19,896 nucleotides of DNA, taken from NCBI GenBank assembly GCA_016840185.1, contig JAEOSV010000294.1:1-19896 (forward strand). The letters run 5' to 3'. The notes under the pieces are model-generated. The model did not search any database, had not been told where the DNA came from, and saw only the letters and a list, made by a program, of their open reading frames with translations. Source of the stretch: Candidatus Hermodarchaeota archaeon (GTDB lineage: Archaea; Asgardarchaeota; Hermodarchaeia; Hermodarchaeales; Hermodarchaeaceae). A program made the position numbers and the translations under genes. Positions 1-8,125 of the stretch are shown here, piece after piece (position 1 is the stretch's first letter; every line of letters begins with the position of its first letter).

Positions 1-1265
1 ACCCCCAGTGCTGTAGAGGTGCCAAGCATATTGGGATTGTGGGACCAGAGGTGAAGGGTGCCGCCATACTTTCCATCAAACTGTGCGAGGACTTTGTCGG
101 TTAGTGAGAATTTCCAGTGAACGGTGAAAGGGTCAATGTCTCCGCTTAACGGATCAAAGGTTATGAAATCATCACGGATGGATGCGTTGACCACGAGTTC
201 TTGTCGAAACATCCAGTTACCCATTCCACCACCATAGTCTTCCCAATAGTAGGATTCATTGAAGTAGAAGACAAAGGCGTCAGCAACATCTGTCGTCGCG
301 TTATAGTAGAAACCAAGTTTCGGATAAATCCAAGTTTCCCATTCGCTCCAAGTTGTATCAGGATTACTGTAATCATCGGGATAAGACATGTTTGTTCGGA
401 TGACGTATTCGTTGGCAAATGAAACGTCACCAATGAAGAAAGCGGCAAAGCCAATCTCTTCGGTCATATTCATCTCAAAGATGAGTGGGTCACCAGCTTC
501 CGCGTATCGGATGGGGAGCATGCTTGTGGCGTTCAACAGCCGCATATCATACTCAGCAGGTGGCATATGACTGTGGTGAAAGTCTAAGGTACTTTCCAAA
601 GCAATAGGTGGCATTGGCATTTGTCCACTATACCCGAGATTGAACCAACTGGGATATAGGAAATTGCTCGCATTGTCCATCGCATGGGCATAGGTATTGT
701 ATACCCCGATAGGTGCTGATGTGTTGAAGAACCCGGTGAATGTAACATTGAGGTTCGAACTGTCCTGTGTGATTAGACCGCCGGTAAAATCGAAGAATCC
801 TTGGGGATCCATCGGTGGGTTCATCATATCATGGATGGCACTGTGAACATACCAATCATTTTCTGGTGCCCAGTAATCTAACCAGACACCACCGGACATG
901 GTTTCATTGCAGAAATCGACGCCAACTGTTGCACATTCTAGTTCAGTGTTTCCTTGTTCAAAGAAATTATTGGGAACCATGAGAGTGAACTTGAGGAGAT
1001 CACCCCGATTGACTTCATACTTTTTCAGGGCAATATCCGTATCATTCTCATCCGTAATCACTAGTTGTAGTGTTTCGCCAAAAAGCCACTCTGTATTCGC
1101 ACTATCCCATGAATCCACGTCAGACATCTGATTACGATGCCAATCCACGTGAATCACAGGATCCGTGGAAGGAAGGTCTTCTTGGGCCAGAGTCAAAGAA
1201 GGAATTAACGCAAAACTTGTAGCTACAAGTAGGCAAATAGCAAGAGCACTCCAAATTCGTTTCAT
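1..1265 (-). CDS. Exported, probably N-glycosylated surface protein of unknown function (3' end beyond window)
   Basis: A single frame stays open from an ATG at 1265 to the window edge (421 codons, no stop), so the C-terminus is missing. The N-terminus is a clear signal peptide: MKR, then a hydrophobic stretch from about residue 4 to 25, then a TLA-QE cleavage site near residue 29-30. The mature part is acidic and rich in aromatic residues, Asn and Thr. It carries about eleven N-x-S/T sequons (for example NET, NVT, NTS, NMT, NMS, NES), as expected of an S-layer-like or secreted archaeal protein. I recognise no catalytic motif or family. An upstream GGGGATTCGAG element lies 8-13 bases before the ATG and may serve as the ribosome-binding site. 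The gene diverges from the vWA protein, with about 0.2 kb of shared promoter space. The coding call is strong because of the long open frame plus signal peptide; the function is unknown. Confidence 0.85.
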   Translation of the reverse strand, partial: MKRIWSALAICLLVATSFALIPSLTLAQEDLPSTDPVIHVDWHRNQMSDVDSWDSANTEWLFGETLQLVITDENDTDIALKKYEVNRGDLLKFTLMVPNNFFEQGNTELECATVGVDFCNETMSGGVWLDYWAPENDWYVHSAIHDMMNPPMDPQGFFDFTGGLITQDSSNLNVTFTGFFNTSAPIGVYNTYAHAMDNASNFLYPSWFNLGYSGQMPMPPIALESTLDFHHSHMPPAEYDMRLLNATSMLPIRYAEAGDPLIFEMNMTEEIGFAAFFIGDVSFANEYVIRTNMSYPDDYSNPDTTWSEWETWIYPKLGFYYNATTDVADAFVFYFNESYYWEDYGGGMGNWMFRQELVVNASIRDDFITFDPLSGDIDPFTVHWKFSLTDKVLAQFDGKYGGTLHLWSHNPNMLGTSTALG

Positions 1266-1481
1266 AGCTCGAATCCCCGCTAAAGGATGTGTTGCTTGCC
1301 TAGAACAACGAAAACGCGAATAAAAAGCTTAGTTAGCGTAAAACAGAGCTTTTCCGTTACTTGAAGATATCGCAAGGGATTCTCAGAATATTTTTTCAGT
1401 ATTTGATAAAGGATGGCGACAAGCTTTTGTACCTTAATTTGTATCAGCGTAGACCAATAACCTTACGGGGATTTGAGTCAA

Positions 1482-3086
1482 ATGTTTAAAACAAGTTCAG
1501 AATATTTTCCTAAAGATGAAAAGGTCCTCAAAGACATGCCCTGGGTAGGACGTGTCGCTTTTGCGGACATGAAAGAAAAAGTCAAAGAAATCTCAACTCG
1601 CCCCATCATGTGTAGCAACTGTGGTGGAGCACTAACTAATCCCGATCTTATCCAAACATCTCCCACGAAAGGAAAGACCTTTCAATGCGAATTTTGTGGC
1701 ACTGTCAACGTCATTCCAAAGGAATTGATGCCGGGGACTGATCTCTCCGAATTTGTTTTGGGGCAACTCGCCCATGCTAAGCCCATTACCGAAGATACAC
1801 TACTAGCCGTAATTGATATTTCAGGTTCCATGGGTGGTGGGAAACTTGCAGCGGTCAAAGAGTCGCTGATTCGCACGGTGACTGATTTAAGTGTTAATGC
1901 TCCTGAAACCACCTTCGGCCTTCTTGCCTTCCACAGCGATGTCTACTGTTATGATGAGAACATGAAGAAAATCTTCACACTCGAAGGGGATATGCGGTAT
2001 AGTGTGGATGAAATCATCAAAGCAGTAGAGAAGAAAAAGAAAGACGTGGAATTAAAACCCCTGAAGAAGACGAAGAAAAAATGGGTTTCCAACATCCAAA
2101 AACTCCGCGATATCGACATGACGGCCTTGGGTCCTGCTATGGTCGCGGGATATGTCATTATGAAAGATCGAGGAGGACGGATTATACTCCTTACTGATGG
2201 TCTAGCAAATGAAGGCGTGGGAGCTCTTGAAGGGTCATCCACAACCGGAGCTCAACTGTATGAGGACCTGGCCATCAAAGCTGCGAATTCGAGCATCATC
2301 ATCGATGTGGTGGGTATCAAAGATCCCTCCGCTTTTATGGCCTTAGAAGCACTAGCTGTAATGCCCATGCAAACCGGCGGAACCATGTACTATGCACAAG
2401 CCTCCGAAATTGCTGACGCTATGAGCTCCTCAACCGGTGGTAAAATCGTCGCCCGCGGCGTGAAAATGCGTGTTATCGCCCCCGAAGACGTGGAACTCGT
2501 AGAAGTAAGTGGACTAGGTGGTGCAGAAGCCGATTCTCTCAGGAAGGGAATCCGCATTGGCTCAGTCACTGAAGACCGCGAAGTCTACGTTCGTCTCAGC
2601 CCTTCAGCCAAGGTGAAAGAGAAAGAGGTTCCTATCCAAGTGCAAGTCTCCTATATGGATGAGGAAGGCAATCAACGCATGCGCGTGATGACCAAACGTG
2701 TGAAAGTCACCGATGATGTCAAATCCATCATCGAAACCCTTGATACAGAACTTCCTGCCACTTATGCAGTACAACGAGCAGGTGAAGAGCAATACCGTGG
2801 CGAAGTAGCCAAAAGTAAGAAGATCCTCGAAAATACTCAAAATGCCTACAGAGCTGTACAGAACGTCGCACCAGCATCCAAAGCTAAAGCCTTTAAAAAA
2901 GTGGACAAGGTCCTTGACGAGGAAATCGCGGAAGCAGATCAGGTTGCTGAGCGACAAAAGGAAGAGATGAGCAAACGCTCAGTTGTTGGAGTAGCCCAAG
3001 CTGCACCGATTGCTGATGAAGATGCGGCAATGAGCATGCAACGAGCACGGAAGTCTAGCAAGGAGCTTTTCGAAGACGAAGAGTAA
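1482..3086 (+). CDS. Zinc-finger/vWA protein with Sec23/Sec24-like architecture
   Basis: This cytosolic protein of 534 residues has no signal peptide. Numbering here is from the TTG at 1473; subtract 3 for the ATG. Domains in order: a zinc finger C47-x2-C50 / C72-x2-C75; a vWA domain at about 108-325 with an intact MIDAS (D115-x-S117-x-S119, T217, D242) and a TGG-x-YY segment near 301-307; a beta-sandwich-like stretch at 386-412 with the pattern VSY...GNQRMRV.T; and a helical, charged C-terminus at 413-537. This order, and motifs such as L-x-NP between the cysteine pairs and FC-x3-N-x2-P after them, match the Sec23/Sec24 COPII coat family. Unlike eukaryotic members it keeps a metal-binding MIDAS and lacks a gelsolin domain. 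Sec23/24-family proteins have been reported from Thorarchaeota. The alternative is a generic zinc-ribbon vWA protein. I prefer the ATG at 1482: GGGGAT at 1467-1472 abuts the TTG but is well spaced for the ATG. Confidence 0.88.
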   Translation: MFKTSSEYFPKDEKVLKDMPWVGRVAFADMKEKVKEISTRPIMCSNCGGALTNPDLIQTSPTKGKTFQCEFCGTVNVIPKELMPGTDLSEFVLGQLAHAKPITEDTLLAVIDISGSMGGGKLAAVKESLIRTVTDLSVNAPETTFGLLAFHSDVYCYDENMKKIFTLEGDMRYSVDEIIKAVEKKKKDVELKPLKKTKKKWVSNIQKLRDIDMTALGPAMVAGYVIMKDRGGRIILLTDGLANEGVGALEGSSTTGAQLYEDLAIKAANSSIIIDVVGIKDPSAFMALEALAVMPMQTGGTMYYAQASEIADAMSSSTGGKIVARGVKMRVIAPEDVELVEVSGLGGAEADSLRKGIRIGSVTEDREVYVRLSPSAKVKEKEVPIQVQVSYMDEEGNQRMRVMTKRVKVTDDVKSIIETLDTELPATYAVQRAGEEQYRGEVAKSKKILENTQNAYRAVQNVAPASKAKAFKKVDKVLDEEIAEADQVAERQKEEMSKRSVVGVAQAAPIADEDAAMSMQRARKSSKELFEDEE

Positions 3087-3107
3087 CCTAACCTGGGGTT
3101 TCACCAC

Positions 3108-3126
3108 TGGGGAGGTTAAGTCCCCA
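3108..3126 (+). terminator. Hairpin after the vWA gene
   Basis: TGGGGA and TCCCCA form a perfect 6-bp stem around a 7-base loop, 22 bases after the stop codon of the Sec23/24-like gene. No strong T-run follows, so termination activity is uncertain. Confidence 0.4.
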
Positions 3127-3267
3127 CATTTGGACATATCCTGCAATAATGTCAATCACTCCCGAGCGGGGAAAGTGTTGTTCGAAAATCTGAGTAGCTT
3201 CCCAGTTTCAAACATGCAAACTATTTTAGGCAAGATTACCTCATGAATTCTCGTTCAGGTGTCTAGT

Positions 3268-3918
3268 GTGTGGAGAAAAAAAGAAGAAGCAGCAATTAGT
3301 GAATTACTCAACGAATATACACAGACCATTTTAGAAACTGTCAGAACTCTGAGCCTTTACCTTGACACAATTTTGAAGAAGAAGCCAAAGAAACGTTTAG
3401 AAGAGGAAGAAAAAGAACTGGCAGAACGCGTACTCAAGCTTGAATCTAAGGCCGATAGGATTGAAATGGAAATCGATGAGAAATTGCGGACAACGGCTTT
3501 GCCCGTGACGAGTAGTGAGCGATATTCACTGGTTGAGAAAATGGACAGCATTGCCGATCGGAGTGAGATTGTTGCCCGGAAACTCCGAATTATTGATGAG
3601 CCCATTAAACTGGAAATCAAGGAAAAACTAAGTGAAATGGGTCATAATTGCTTAGAGGCAACAGAAGCTGTTGCGAATAGTATTCAATTTCTCGGTTCGG
3701 ATTTTGACAAAGCTAGGGAAAAGGCACAAAAGGTGCGACCAATTCGTAAGAAGAATCGACATGTTGAGTTTGAAACGCTAAGAGTATTGGTAAAGCATAA
3801 AATGAAAACTTCAACGTTTGTGATATTGCATGATGTGGTGAAGCTCCTTGGAAGAATTGGAGATCTCACCAATGAAATTGCCCACGCAATAATTTCTCTG
3901 ATAATCAAATACCGATGA
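3268..3918 (+). CDS. DUF47 / PhoU-like phosphate-regulation protein
   Basis: This is an all-helical, highly charged protein of 216 residues with the features of the DUF47 (TIGR00153, PhoU-like) family. An N-terminal helix (WRKKEEAAISELL) leads into long amphipathic coiled-coil segments, with a central DSIADRSEIVARKL region and a hydrophobic C-terminal helix. PhoU-like proteins dimerise and regulate phosphate uptake, often next to a PiT-type transporter, but no transporter is present here. The length is normal for the family (about 210-220). The longest frame starts at GTG 3259, but that GTG lies inside AGGTG (3257-3261). The next GTG, at 3268, follows this Shine-Dalgarno after six bases, so I take 3268 as the start. 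The gene stands alone, followed by a hairpin, and converges on the acyl-CoA dehydrogenase. The family call is good; the precise partner is unknown. Confidence 0.85.
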   Translation: MWRKKEEAAISELLNEYTQTILETVRTLSLYLDTILKKKPKKRLEEEEKELAERVLKLESKADRIEMEIDEKLRTTALPVTSSERYSLVEKMDSIADRSEIVARKLRIIDEPIKLEIKEKLSEMGHNCLEATEAVANSIQFLGSDFDKAREKAQKVRPIRKKNRHVEFETLRVLVKHKMKTSTFVILHDVVKLLGRIGDLTNEIAHAIISLIIKYR

Positions 3919-3927
3919 GAATTTCAA

Positions 3928-3952
3928 AAATCGTCGTTGAATCGACTGATTT
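3928..3952 (+). terminator. Hairpin between convergent genes
   Basis: AAATC-GTCG pairs with CGAC-(T)-GATTT, a 9-bp stem with one bulged T and a 6-base loop, nine bases after the DUF47 stop. For the opposing gene, a T-rich tract on the minus strand (CTCTTTTTCTCTC, about 4020-4032) directly follows the acyl-CoA dehydrogenase stop and probably ends that transcript. Confidence 0.45.
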
Positions 3953-4033
3953 GTTGAGGTGCGAATCATTGTGCGGTAATTCAGATTAGGGGACCCATCG
4001 GTTTAATCAGTGAGTGAAGAGAGAAAAAGAGTG

Positions 4034-5209
4034 TTAGAAGTTCTTTAGGATAGGTTCGTATTCTTTGAACAGGTACCGCGATATGACATATCGTTGGATC
4101 TGGCTAGTACCTTCATAGATCTGGTAGAGCTTCGCGTCTCGGAAGAGTTTCTGAATCGGATATTGTTCTAGATACCCTTTACCTCCGTAAATTTGAAGAG
4201 CATCGGTTACAATTTTCATAGCATCTTCGGCACCGACGAGTTTGGCGCAGCTGGAGGCGACATTGGTAATGTTGCCATCGGTCTTTTGGTCAACCATCCA
4301 AGCCGCTTTCCAAGTCAGAAGACGAATGGCTTCGATGCGTGCGTACATGTCAGCAGCCATATCTTGGATGGCTTGGAAGCTGCTGATACGCTTCCCAAAG
4401 GCATCACGTTGTTTGGCGTAGTTAATGGCATACTCCATAGCGGAACGAGCTAGTCCAGTCGCCATAGCTCCAATGGCAGGTCGCGTTTTGACAAATGTCA
4501 TCATTGCGAGTAAGAATCCCATGCCTTCAGTTCCCAGAAGGTTTTCAGCAGGGACTTCGGCATTTCGTAAAATTACCGTTGCAGTATCTGATGCGCGATG
4601 ACCCAGTTTCTTCAATGGCTTGCCAGTTTTGAGCCCTTTGGTGTCTGCGGGAACGATGAATGCAGATAATCCTTGGTGGCGTTCTGTCCCCTTTTGTCGA
4701 GCAAATATGACGAAGATATCGGCGTAGTTGCCGTTGGTAATCCAGAATTTATTTCCGTTCAGGATGAAGGTGTCGCCTTTACGTTCGTAACTGGTTTGGA
4801 TACCAGCGACGTCGGAGCCCATGCCAGGTTCACTAGTGGCAAAAGAGGCGAATCGTAAATCCTTCGAGAAGGGAGTAAGCCACTCCTTTTTTTGGGCTTC
4901 ACTTCCCCCAAGGATAATTGGTGTCGTGCCAAGATCATTAACGTAGATGGATGTAGTCATGCCTGCACATGCGGCTGAGAATTCCTCGACGACAAGAACA
5001 GAGTCCAAGGACCCATAACCAGGACCACCAAAGGTCTTAGGGATGCCCAGATTCATGAGCCCTGTTTTGTGGGCTTTGGCGATGACATCACGAGGAAATT
5101 CACCAGTTTGATCATAGTGTTGAGAAACCGGGAGGACTTCTTTGAGGGCAAATTCTCTGGCTTTGTTTCGAAGCGCCAATTCCTCACTTGAGAGTTGAAA
5201 GTTTACCAT
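4034..5209 (-). CDS. Acyl-CoA dehydrogenase
   Basis: This FAD-dependent acyl-CoA dehydrogenase (391 residues, typical length) introduces the alpha-beta double bond of acyl-CoA thioesters. It passes electrons to an electron-transfer flavoprotein in the cytoplasm. The N-terminal helical domain begins LSSEELALRNKAREFA. The middle beta domain carries the FAD-binding signatures ATSEPGMGSDVAG and FWITNG. The C-terminal helical domain ends with IYEGTSQIQR, in which E366 occupies the catalytic-base position of short/medium-chain enzymes. Chain-length preference cannot be read from the sequence; a short-chain or branched-chain role is likely by resemblance. No ETF, thiolase or hydratase gene lies in the window. 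The start is ATG 5209, with GAGGT about ten bases upstream. It diverges from the C_GCAxxG redox gene. Confidence 0.95.
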   Translation of the reverse strand: MVNFQLSSEELALRNKAREFALKEVLPVSQHYDQTGEFPRDVIAKAHKTGLMNLGIPKTFGGPGYGSLDSVLVVEEFSAACAGMTTSIYVNDLGTTPIILGGSEAQKKEWLTPFSKDLRFASFATSEPGMGSDVAGIQTSYERKGDTFILNGNKFWITNGNYADIFVIFARQKGTERHQGLSAFIVPADTKGLKTGKPLKKLGHRASDTATVILRNAEVPAENLLGTEGMGFLLAMMTFVKTRPAIGAMATGLARSAMEYAINYAKQRDAFGKRISSFQAIQDMAADMYARIEAIRLLTWKAAWMVDQKTDGNITNVASSCAKLVGAEDAMKIVTDALQIYGGKGYLEQYPIQKLFRDAKLYQIYEGTSQIQRYVISRYLFKEYEPILKNF

Positions 5210-5341
5210 TGCGACCCAAACCTCGAGTTTTCCAGAAGGCGATTGTAGTATTTGAGTGGAACTGTCTTGCTATTCTCTTGTCATCTGATTCCAAAAACTA
5301 ATTGTAGGAAAACCGACCTTTGTCGTTTCACGGTGGCTATA

Positions 5342-5815
5342 TTGCTGTCCAAAAGCGAAGTTGTAAATCAAGCTCAGACTAACACCGAGAAAGGGTTCCT
5401 TTGTTCGGAATCTGTTCTCAAAGCCTTGAGTAAAGCTTTGAACATAGAGAGTGAAATTATTCCTCGAATCGCCACGGGCTTTGGAGCAGGAATTGGTCGT
5501 CATGGTGAAATCTGTGGAGCTTTGTCCGGAGCCATCATGGGACTTAGTTTACATTTTGGGAGAGACCTTCCTTCTGAAACTCCTGAAGAAACATCTCCGT
5601 ACGAGTTTAGCCAAACCATGATGAACTTGTTCGTCGCCCGATTTGGTCATATCCGATGTAGTGATTTGTTAGGACTCGATATTTCGTCTGAAGAAGGGTT
5701 GCAAGTATATCGAAAACAGAACTGCTGGGAGACCAAATGTCGTGATTTTGTTCGAGAAGCAACTGGGCTTGCCTACGACCTGCTCGTGGCAAGAAGTCCC
5801 GACTCAAATCCGTAA
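5342..5815 (+). CDS. C_GCAxxG_C_C-family redox-active protein
   Basis: This is a small cysteine-rich protein (about 157 residues from TTG 5342) of the C_GCAxxG_C_C family, thought to be redox-active and often found near oxidoreductases. In this numbering the conserved cysteines are C21 (CSES), C58 (in EICGALSGAI), C106 (IRCSDLLG), C128 and C133 (NCWETKC), with the glycine-rich GFGAGIGRHG just before C58. The reading frame is open back to TTG 5252, but those extra 30 residues do not resemble the family and would fill the divergent promoter space. TTG 5342 is preceded by GGTGG (5332-5336) with five bases of spacing, so I prefer it; an in-frame GTG at 5333 is part of that ribosome-binding site. 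The family is clear; the exact substrate is not known. Confidence 0.85.
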   Translation: MLSKSEVVNQAQTNTEKGFLCSESVLKALSKALNIESEIIPRIATGFGAGIGRHGEICGALSGAIMGLSLHFGRDLPSETPEETSPYEFSQTMMNLFVARFGHIRCSDLLGLDISSEEGLQVYRKQNCWETKCRDFVREATGLAYDLLVARSPDSNP

Positions 5816-5914
5816 TCAAGCCCTCTTGTTCTTATCTCATTTTATTCTAAGTCATTCGAAGTGAAACGGAATAGTAAAAAACGATTGTTGTAATGATAGA
5901 ACGGGATATCGGGC

Positions 5915-6322
5915 TTGTCTACTAACGAAGCGGCCAAGCAATCGTGTAAAGAGGCATTAATATCACTCTTGGCAGGAGTGGAGCCTCTCATTCAAGGGGA
6001 CACCATTTTTCTCGGTGACCTGGAAATAGAAATCACTGCTTCGGGTTACGCAAATATCACGGTTGAACGCCCATGGAATGCTGACTTCTTCACCAAACTA
6101 TTCGTACGATGGGACTATTATGTCGATGGCACCGAAGCAAGCATCACCGTCAAGCCCAGTGAAAACATCTTCTTTTATGGTGATGACGGTATCCAAGATG
6201 TCGCCTTTGGTCCCGAGTTTGACCGCGACCTGCTCTACACTGTTTTCTTGTACATTGATCGCCACTTTCCAGGGAAATATCCTGTCATGCGGCGATGGAT
6301 GGATCTTCATACCCAAAACTAG
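5915..6322 (+). CDS. Hypothetical protein, 135 residues
   Basis: I do not recognise this family. The protein is soluble and acidic, with no signal peptide or membrane segment. It looks like a small alpha/beta fold: an N-terminal helix (EAAKQSCKEALISLLAG), strands around residues 28-50, aromatic-rich segments (FVRWDYYV, FFYGDDG) and a C-terminal helix ending MRRWMDLHTQN. The only usable start is TTG 5915, which lacks the GGTG ribosome-binding site seen at neighbouring genes, so the start is uncertain. It lies about 100 bases after the C_GCAxxG gene on the same strand and could be co-transcribed. It converges on proS with about 30 bases between the stops, where a TTTTT tract (6346-6350) could end its transcript. 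Confidence 0.7.
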   Translation: MSTNEAAKQSCKEALISLLAGVEPLIQGDTIFLGDLEIEITASGYANITVERPWNADFFTKLFVRWDYYVDGTEASITVKPSENIFFYGDDGIQDVAFGPEFDRDLLYTVFLYIDRHFPGKYPVMRRWMDLHTQN

Positions 6323-6354
6323 TTGACCCTGAAAGGATTGGTCTGCGTTTTTCA

Positions 6355-7860
6355 CTAGTATTGTTTACCAACGTATGCAACCACAGTTGATGGTTTACCG
6401 CACATCGGGCAGGGGCCCCATGGTTTTTCATCTTCGTCTAGTTTTACACCACGGATATCTGCACCAGTGGCATCTTTGACTTTTTCAGCACAGGAAAGAC
6501 CACTCATTTCCAAAGTGCAGAAACTTATTCGGGCCGCCTTGTGTTGGTCGATGATTTCACAGATTTCTTCGAAGGTATTTGCATCTTGGAATGACTTGTC
6601 AAAATGTTCTTTCGCCCGTCCCCAGAGCTCTTTGGTGACTGCATCACCTGCTTGTTGAACGGTCTTCACAAGCGTATCTATAGCGATCGTTTCACGAGTT
6701 CGTACATCTCGGCGAAAAATCGTGGCAGTCTTGGCTTGGACCTCGCGGTTTCCAATCTCTAACCGTAACGGGACTCCACGCATTTCCCAATGATAATATT
6801 TGTCACCTGGTCGTTTCTCAGTGTTATCAAACTGCACACGGAACCCAGCTTTACGTAGGGTTGCTTCAAGTTCACGACACCGTTTTTGCACTGCTTCTTT
6901 GGCACCTTTCTTTGGAATCGGAACGATGACAACCTGGACTGGGGCTAGTTCAAAGGGAAGAATCAGACCATCATCGTCACCATGCATGATGATCAAGGCA
7001 CCATACATGCGACTGATTCCTGGACCAAAGCAGGTCTGCTGGGCGAATTGCTCTTCCTCGTTTTCATCTACATATTTGACGCCGTAAGCACGTGAGAAGT
7101 TATCGCCAAGCATGTGACTGGTCGAGTTCTGGATGAAACGTCCATCCGGTAAGACTGATTCCCCTGCAACCGTATAGACAGCCCCGGGGAATTTGTCCCA
7201 TTGCGGACGCTTCATGATAATCGTCGGAATGGCCAGATGCCCTTCCACGAAACGTTTCGTGATCGACAAATCCTCAAGTACTTGATCTTCGGCTTCCTTT
7301 GCGGTGGCGAACACATCATGGGCTTCAATCCAGTAGAATTCTCGACCGCGTAAGAAAGGTCGGGTCATTTTCGTATCATATCGCCAAATGGCTACGCTCT
7401 GGTACCGTTTGAAGGGTAGATCCCGCCAGCTCCGAATCCACAGTGAATACATAGGATACATGGCTGATTCACTCGTTGGACGAAGGGCAAGTGGCTCTTC
7501 GAAAATCGTATCAGCTCCTGATCGAGTACACCAGAACACTTCTGGAGCGAATCCTTCGACATGTTCGGCTTCTTTGATGAGATTTGATTCGGGGACAAGG
7601 GCAGGGAAAATGACGGGGAGATGTCCGTGGCGTTCTAAATCTTCTTCGAGCAACCGGTACATAATTTTCAGGGTCACGGTTGTCCAGGCACGGAACACAA
7701 CGAGACCTTTGACGCCATAGCGCTGGTCGGAGAGTTCAGCGCGTTTGTTGATTTCGGTAAACCAGTTGGAAAAATCTTTGACCTTATCGTAGTGGAAGGT
7801 CACAATTTCTTCCTGGTCAGCTGTTTCTTTCTTAGTTTGTTTCTTTGTCTTCTTTGTCAT
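6355..7860 (-). CDS. proS: Prolyl-tRNA synthetase, archaeal/eukaryal type
   Basis: This class II aminoacyl-tRNA synthetase charges tRNA-Pro with proline in the cytosol. At 501 residues it has the compact archaeal/eukaryal form without the bacterial editing insertion. Visible motifs: motif 1 region FPALVPESNLIKEAEH (about 85-100), the TSE loop LRPTSESAMYP (126-136), motif 2 with WRYDTKMTRPFLRGREF (159-175), and a motif 3 region GLILPFELAPVQV. These are followed by the anticodon-binding domain and a C-terminal zinc domain with C448, C457, C484 and C487. The protein ends GKQY, with the C-terminal tyrosine usual for this type. The N-terminus has a Lys-rich extension. AGGTG lies five bases before the ATG and a TATA-like box about 40 bases upstream. 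This is a single-copy housekeeping gene and a good marker for placing the lineage. Confidence 0.98.
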   Translation of the reverse strand: MTKKTKKQTKKETADQEEIVTFHYDKVKDFSNWFTEINKRAELSDQRYGVKGLVVFRAWTTVTLKIMYRLLEEDLERHGHLPVIFPALVPESNLIKEAEHVEGFAPEVFWCTRSGADTIFEEPLALRPTSESAMYPMYSLWIRSWRDLPFKRYQSVAIWRYDTKMTRPFLRGREFYWIEAHDVFATAKEAEDQVLEDLSITKRFVEGHLAIPTIIMKRPQWDKFPGAVYTVAGESVLPDGRFIQNSTSHMLGDNFSRAYGVKYVDENEEEQFAQQTCFGPGISRMYGALIIMHGDDDGLILPFELAPVQVVIVPIPKKGAKEAVQKRCRELEATLRKAGFRVQFDNTEKRPGDKYYHWEMRGVPLRLEIGNREVQAKTATIFRRDVRTRETIAIDTLVKTVQQAGDAVTKELWGRAKEHFDKSFQDANTFEEICEIIDQHKAARISFCTLEMSGLSCAEKVKDATGADIRGVKLDEDEKPWGPCPMCGKPSTVVAYVGKQY

Positions 7861-7896
7861 TTCAGCACCTGCCTTCGAGCGTTCTCACTCATGTGG

Positions 7897-7906
7897 TATT
7901 TTAATA
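7897..7906 (-). promoter_or_regulatory. TATA-like box of proS
   Basis: On the minus strand the sequence TATTAAAATA lies about 40 bases before the proS ATG. Initiation 25-27 bases downstream would give a short leader of about 15 bases containing the AGGTG ribosome-binding site. A second TATA-like element (TTTTTATAAG, about 8027-8036) lies further upstream. The rest of 7861-8090 shows no convincing gene. Confidence 0.4.
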
Positions 7907-8090
7907 CTGAACATAGGAGATGTTGAGTGGTAAAAATTGAGCGGATAGTCTTAGTCAATTGGTTGGTAGTTAGGAAAATGAACACCTGTCATCTGCTCAC
8001 ATCTCTAAGGCATTGACCATGATAGGCTTATAAAAACCCTTCTTTTCATCACGCACATCAATCACTGAATTGGAACCAAAAAGGAAGACC

Positions 8091-8111
8091 AAGGACCCAC
8101 TCAAGGTCCTT
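8091..8111 (-). terminator. Hairpin terminator of the DUF362 gene
   Basis: AAGGACC / GGTCCTT form a perfect 7-bp stem with a 7-base loop, starting 15 bases after the DUF362 stop. On the minus strand it is followed by CCTTTTT, the arrangement of a hairpin-plus-T-run terminator. Confidence 0.65.
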
Positions 8112-8125
8112 AGAAAGCTGGGGAT

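Noticed and set aside
5252..5341. N-terminal extension of the C_GCAxxG protein from TTG 5252
   Set aside because: The extra 30 residues do not resemble the family, no ribosome-binding site precedes TTG 5252, and a GGTGG site fits TTG 5342.
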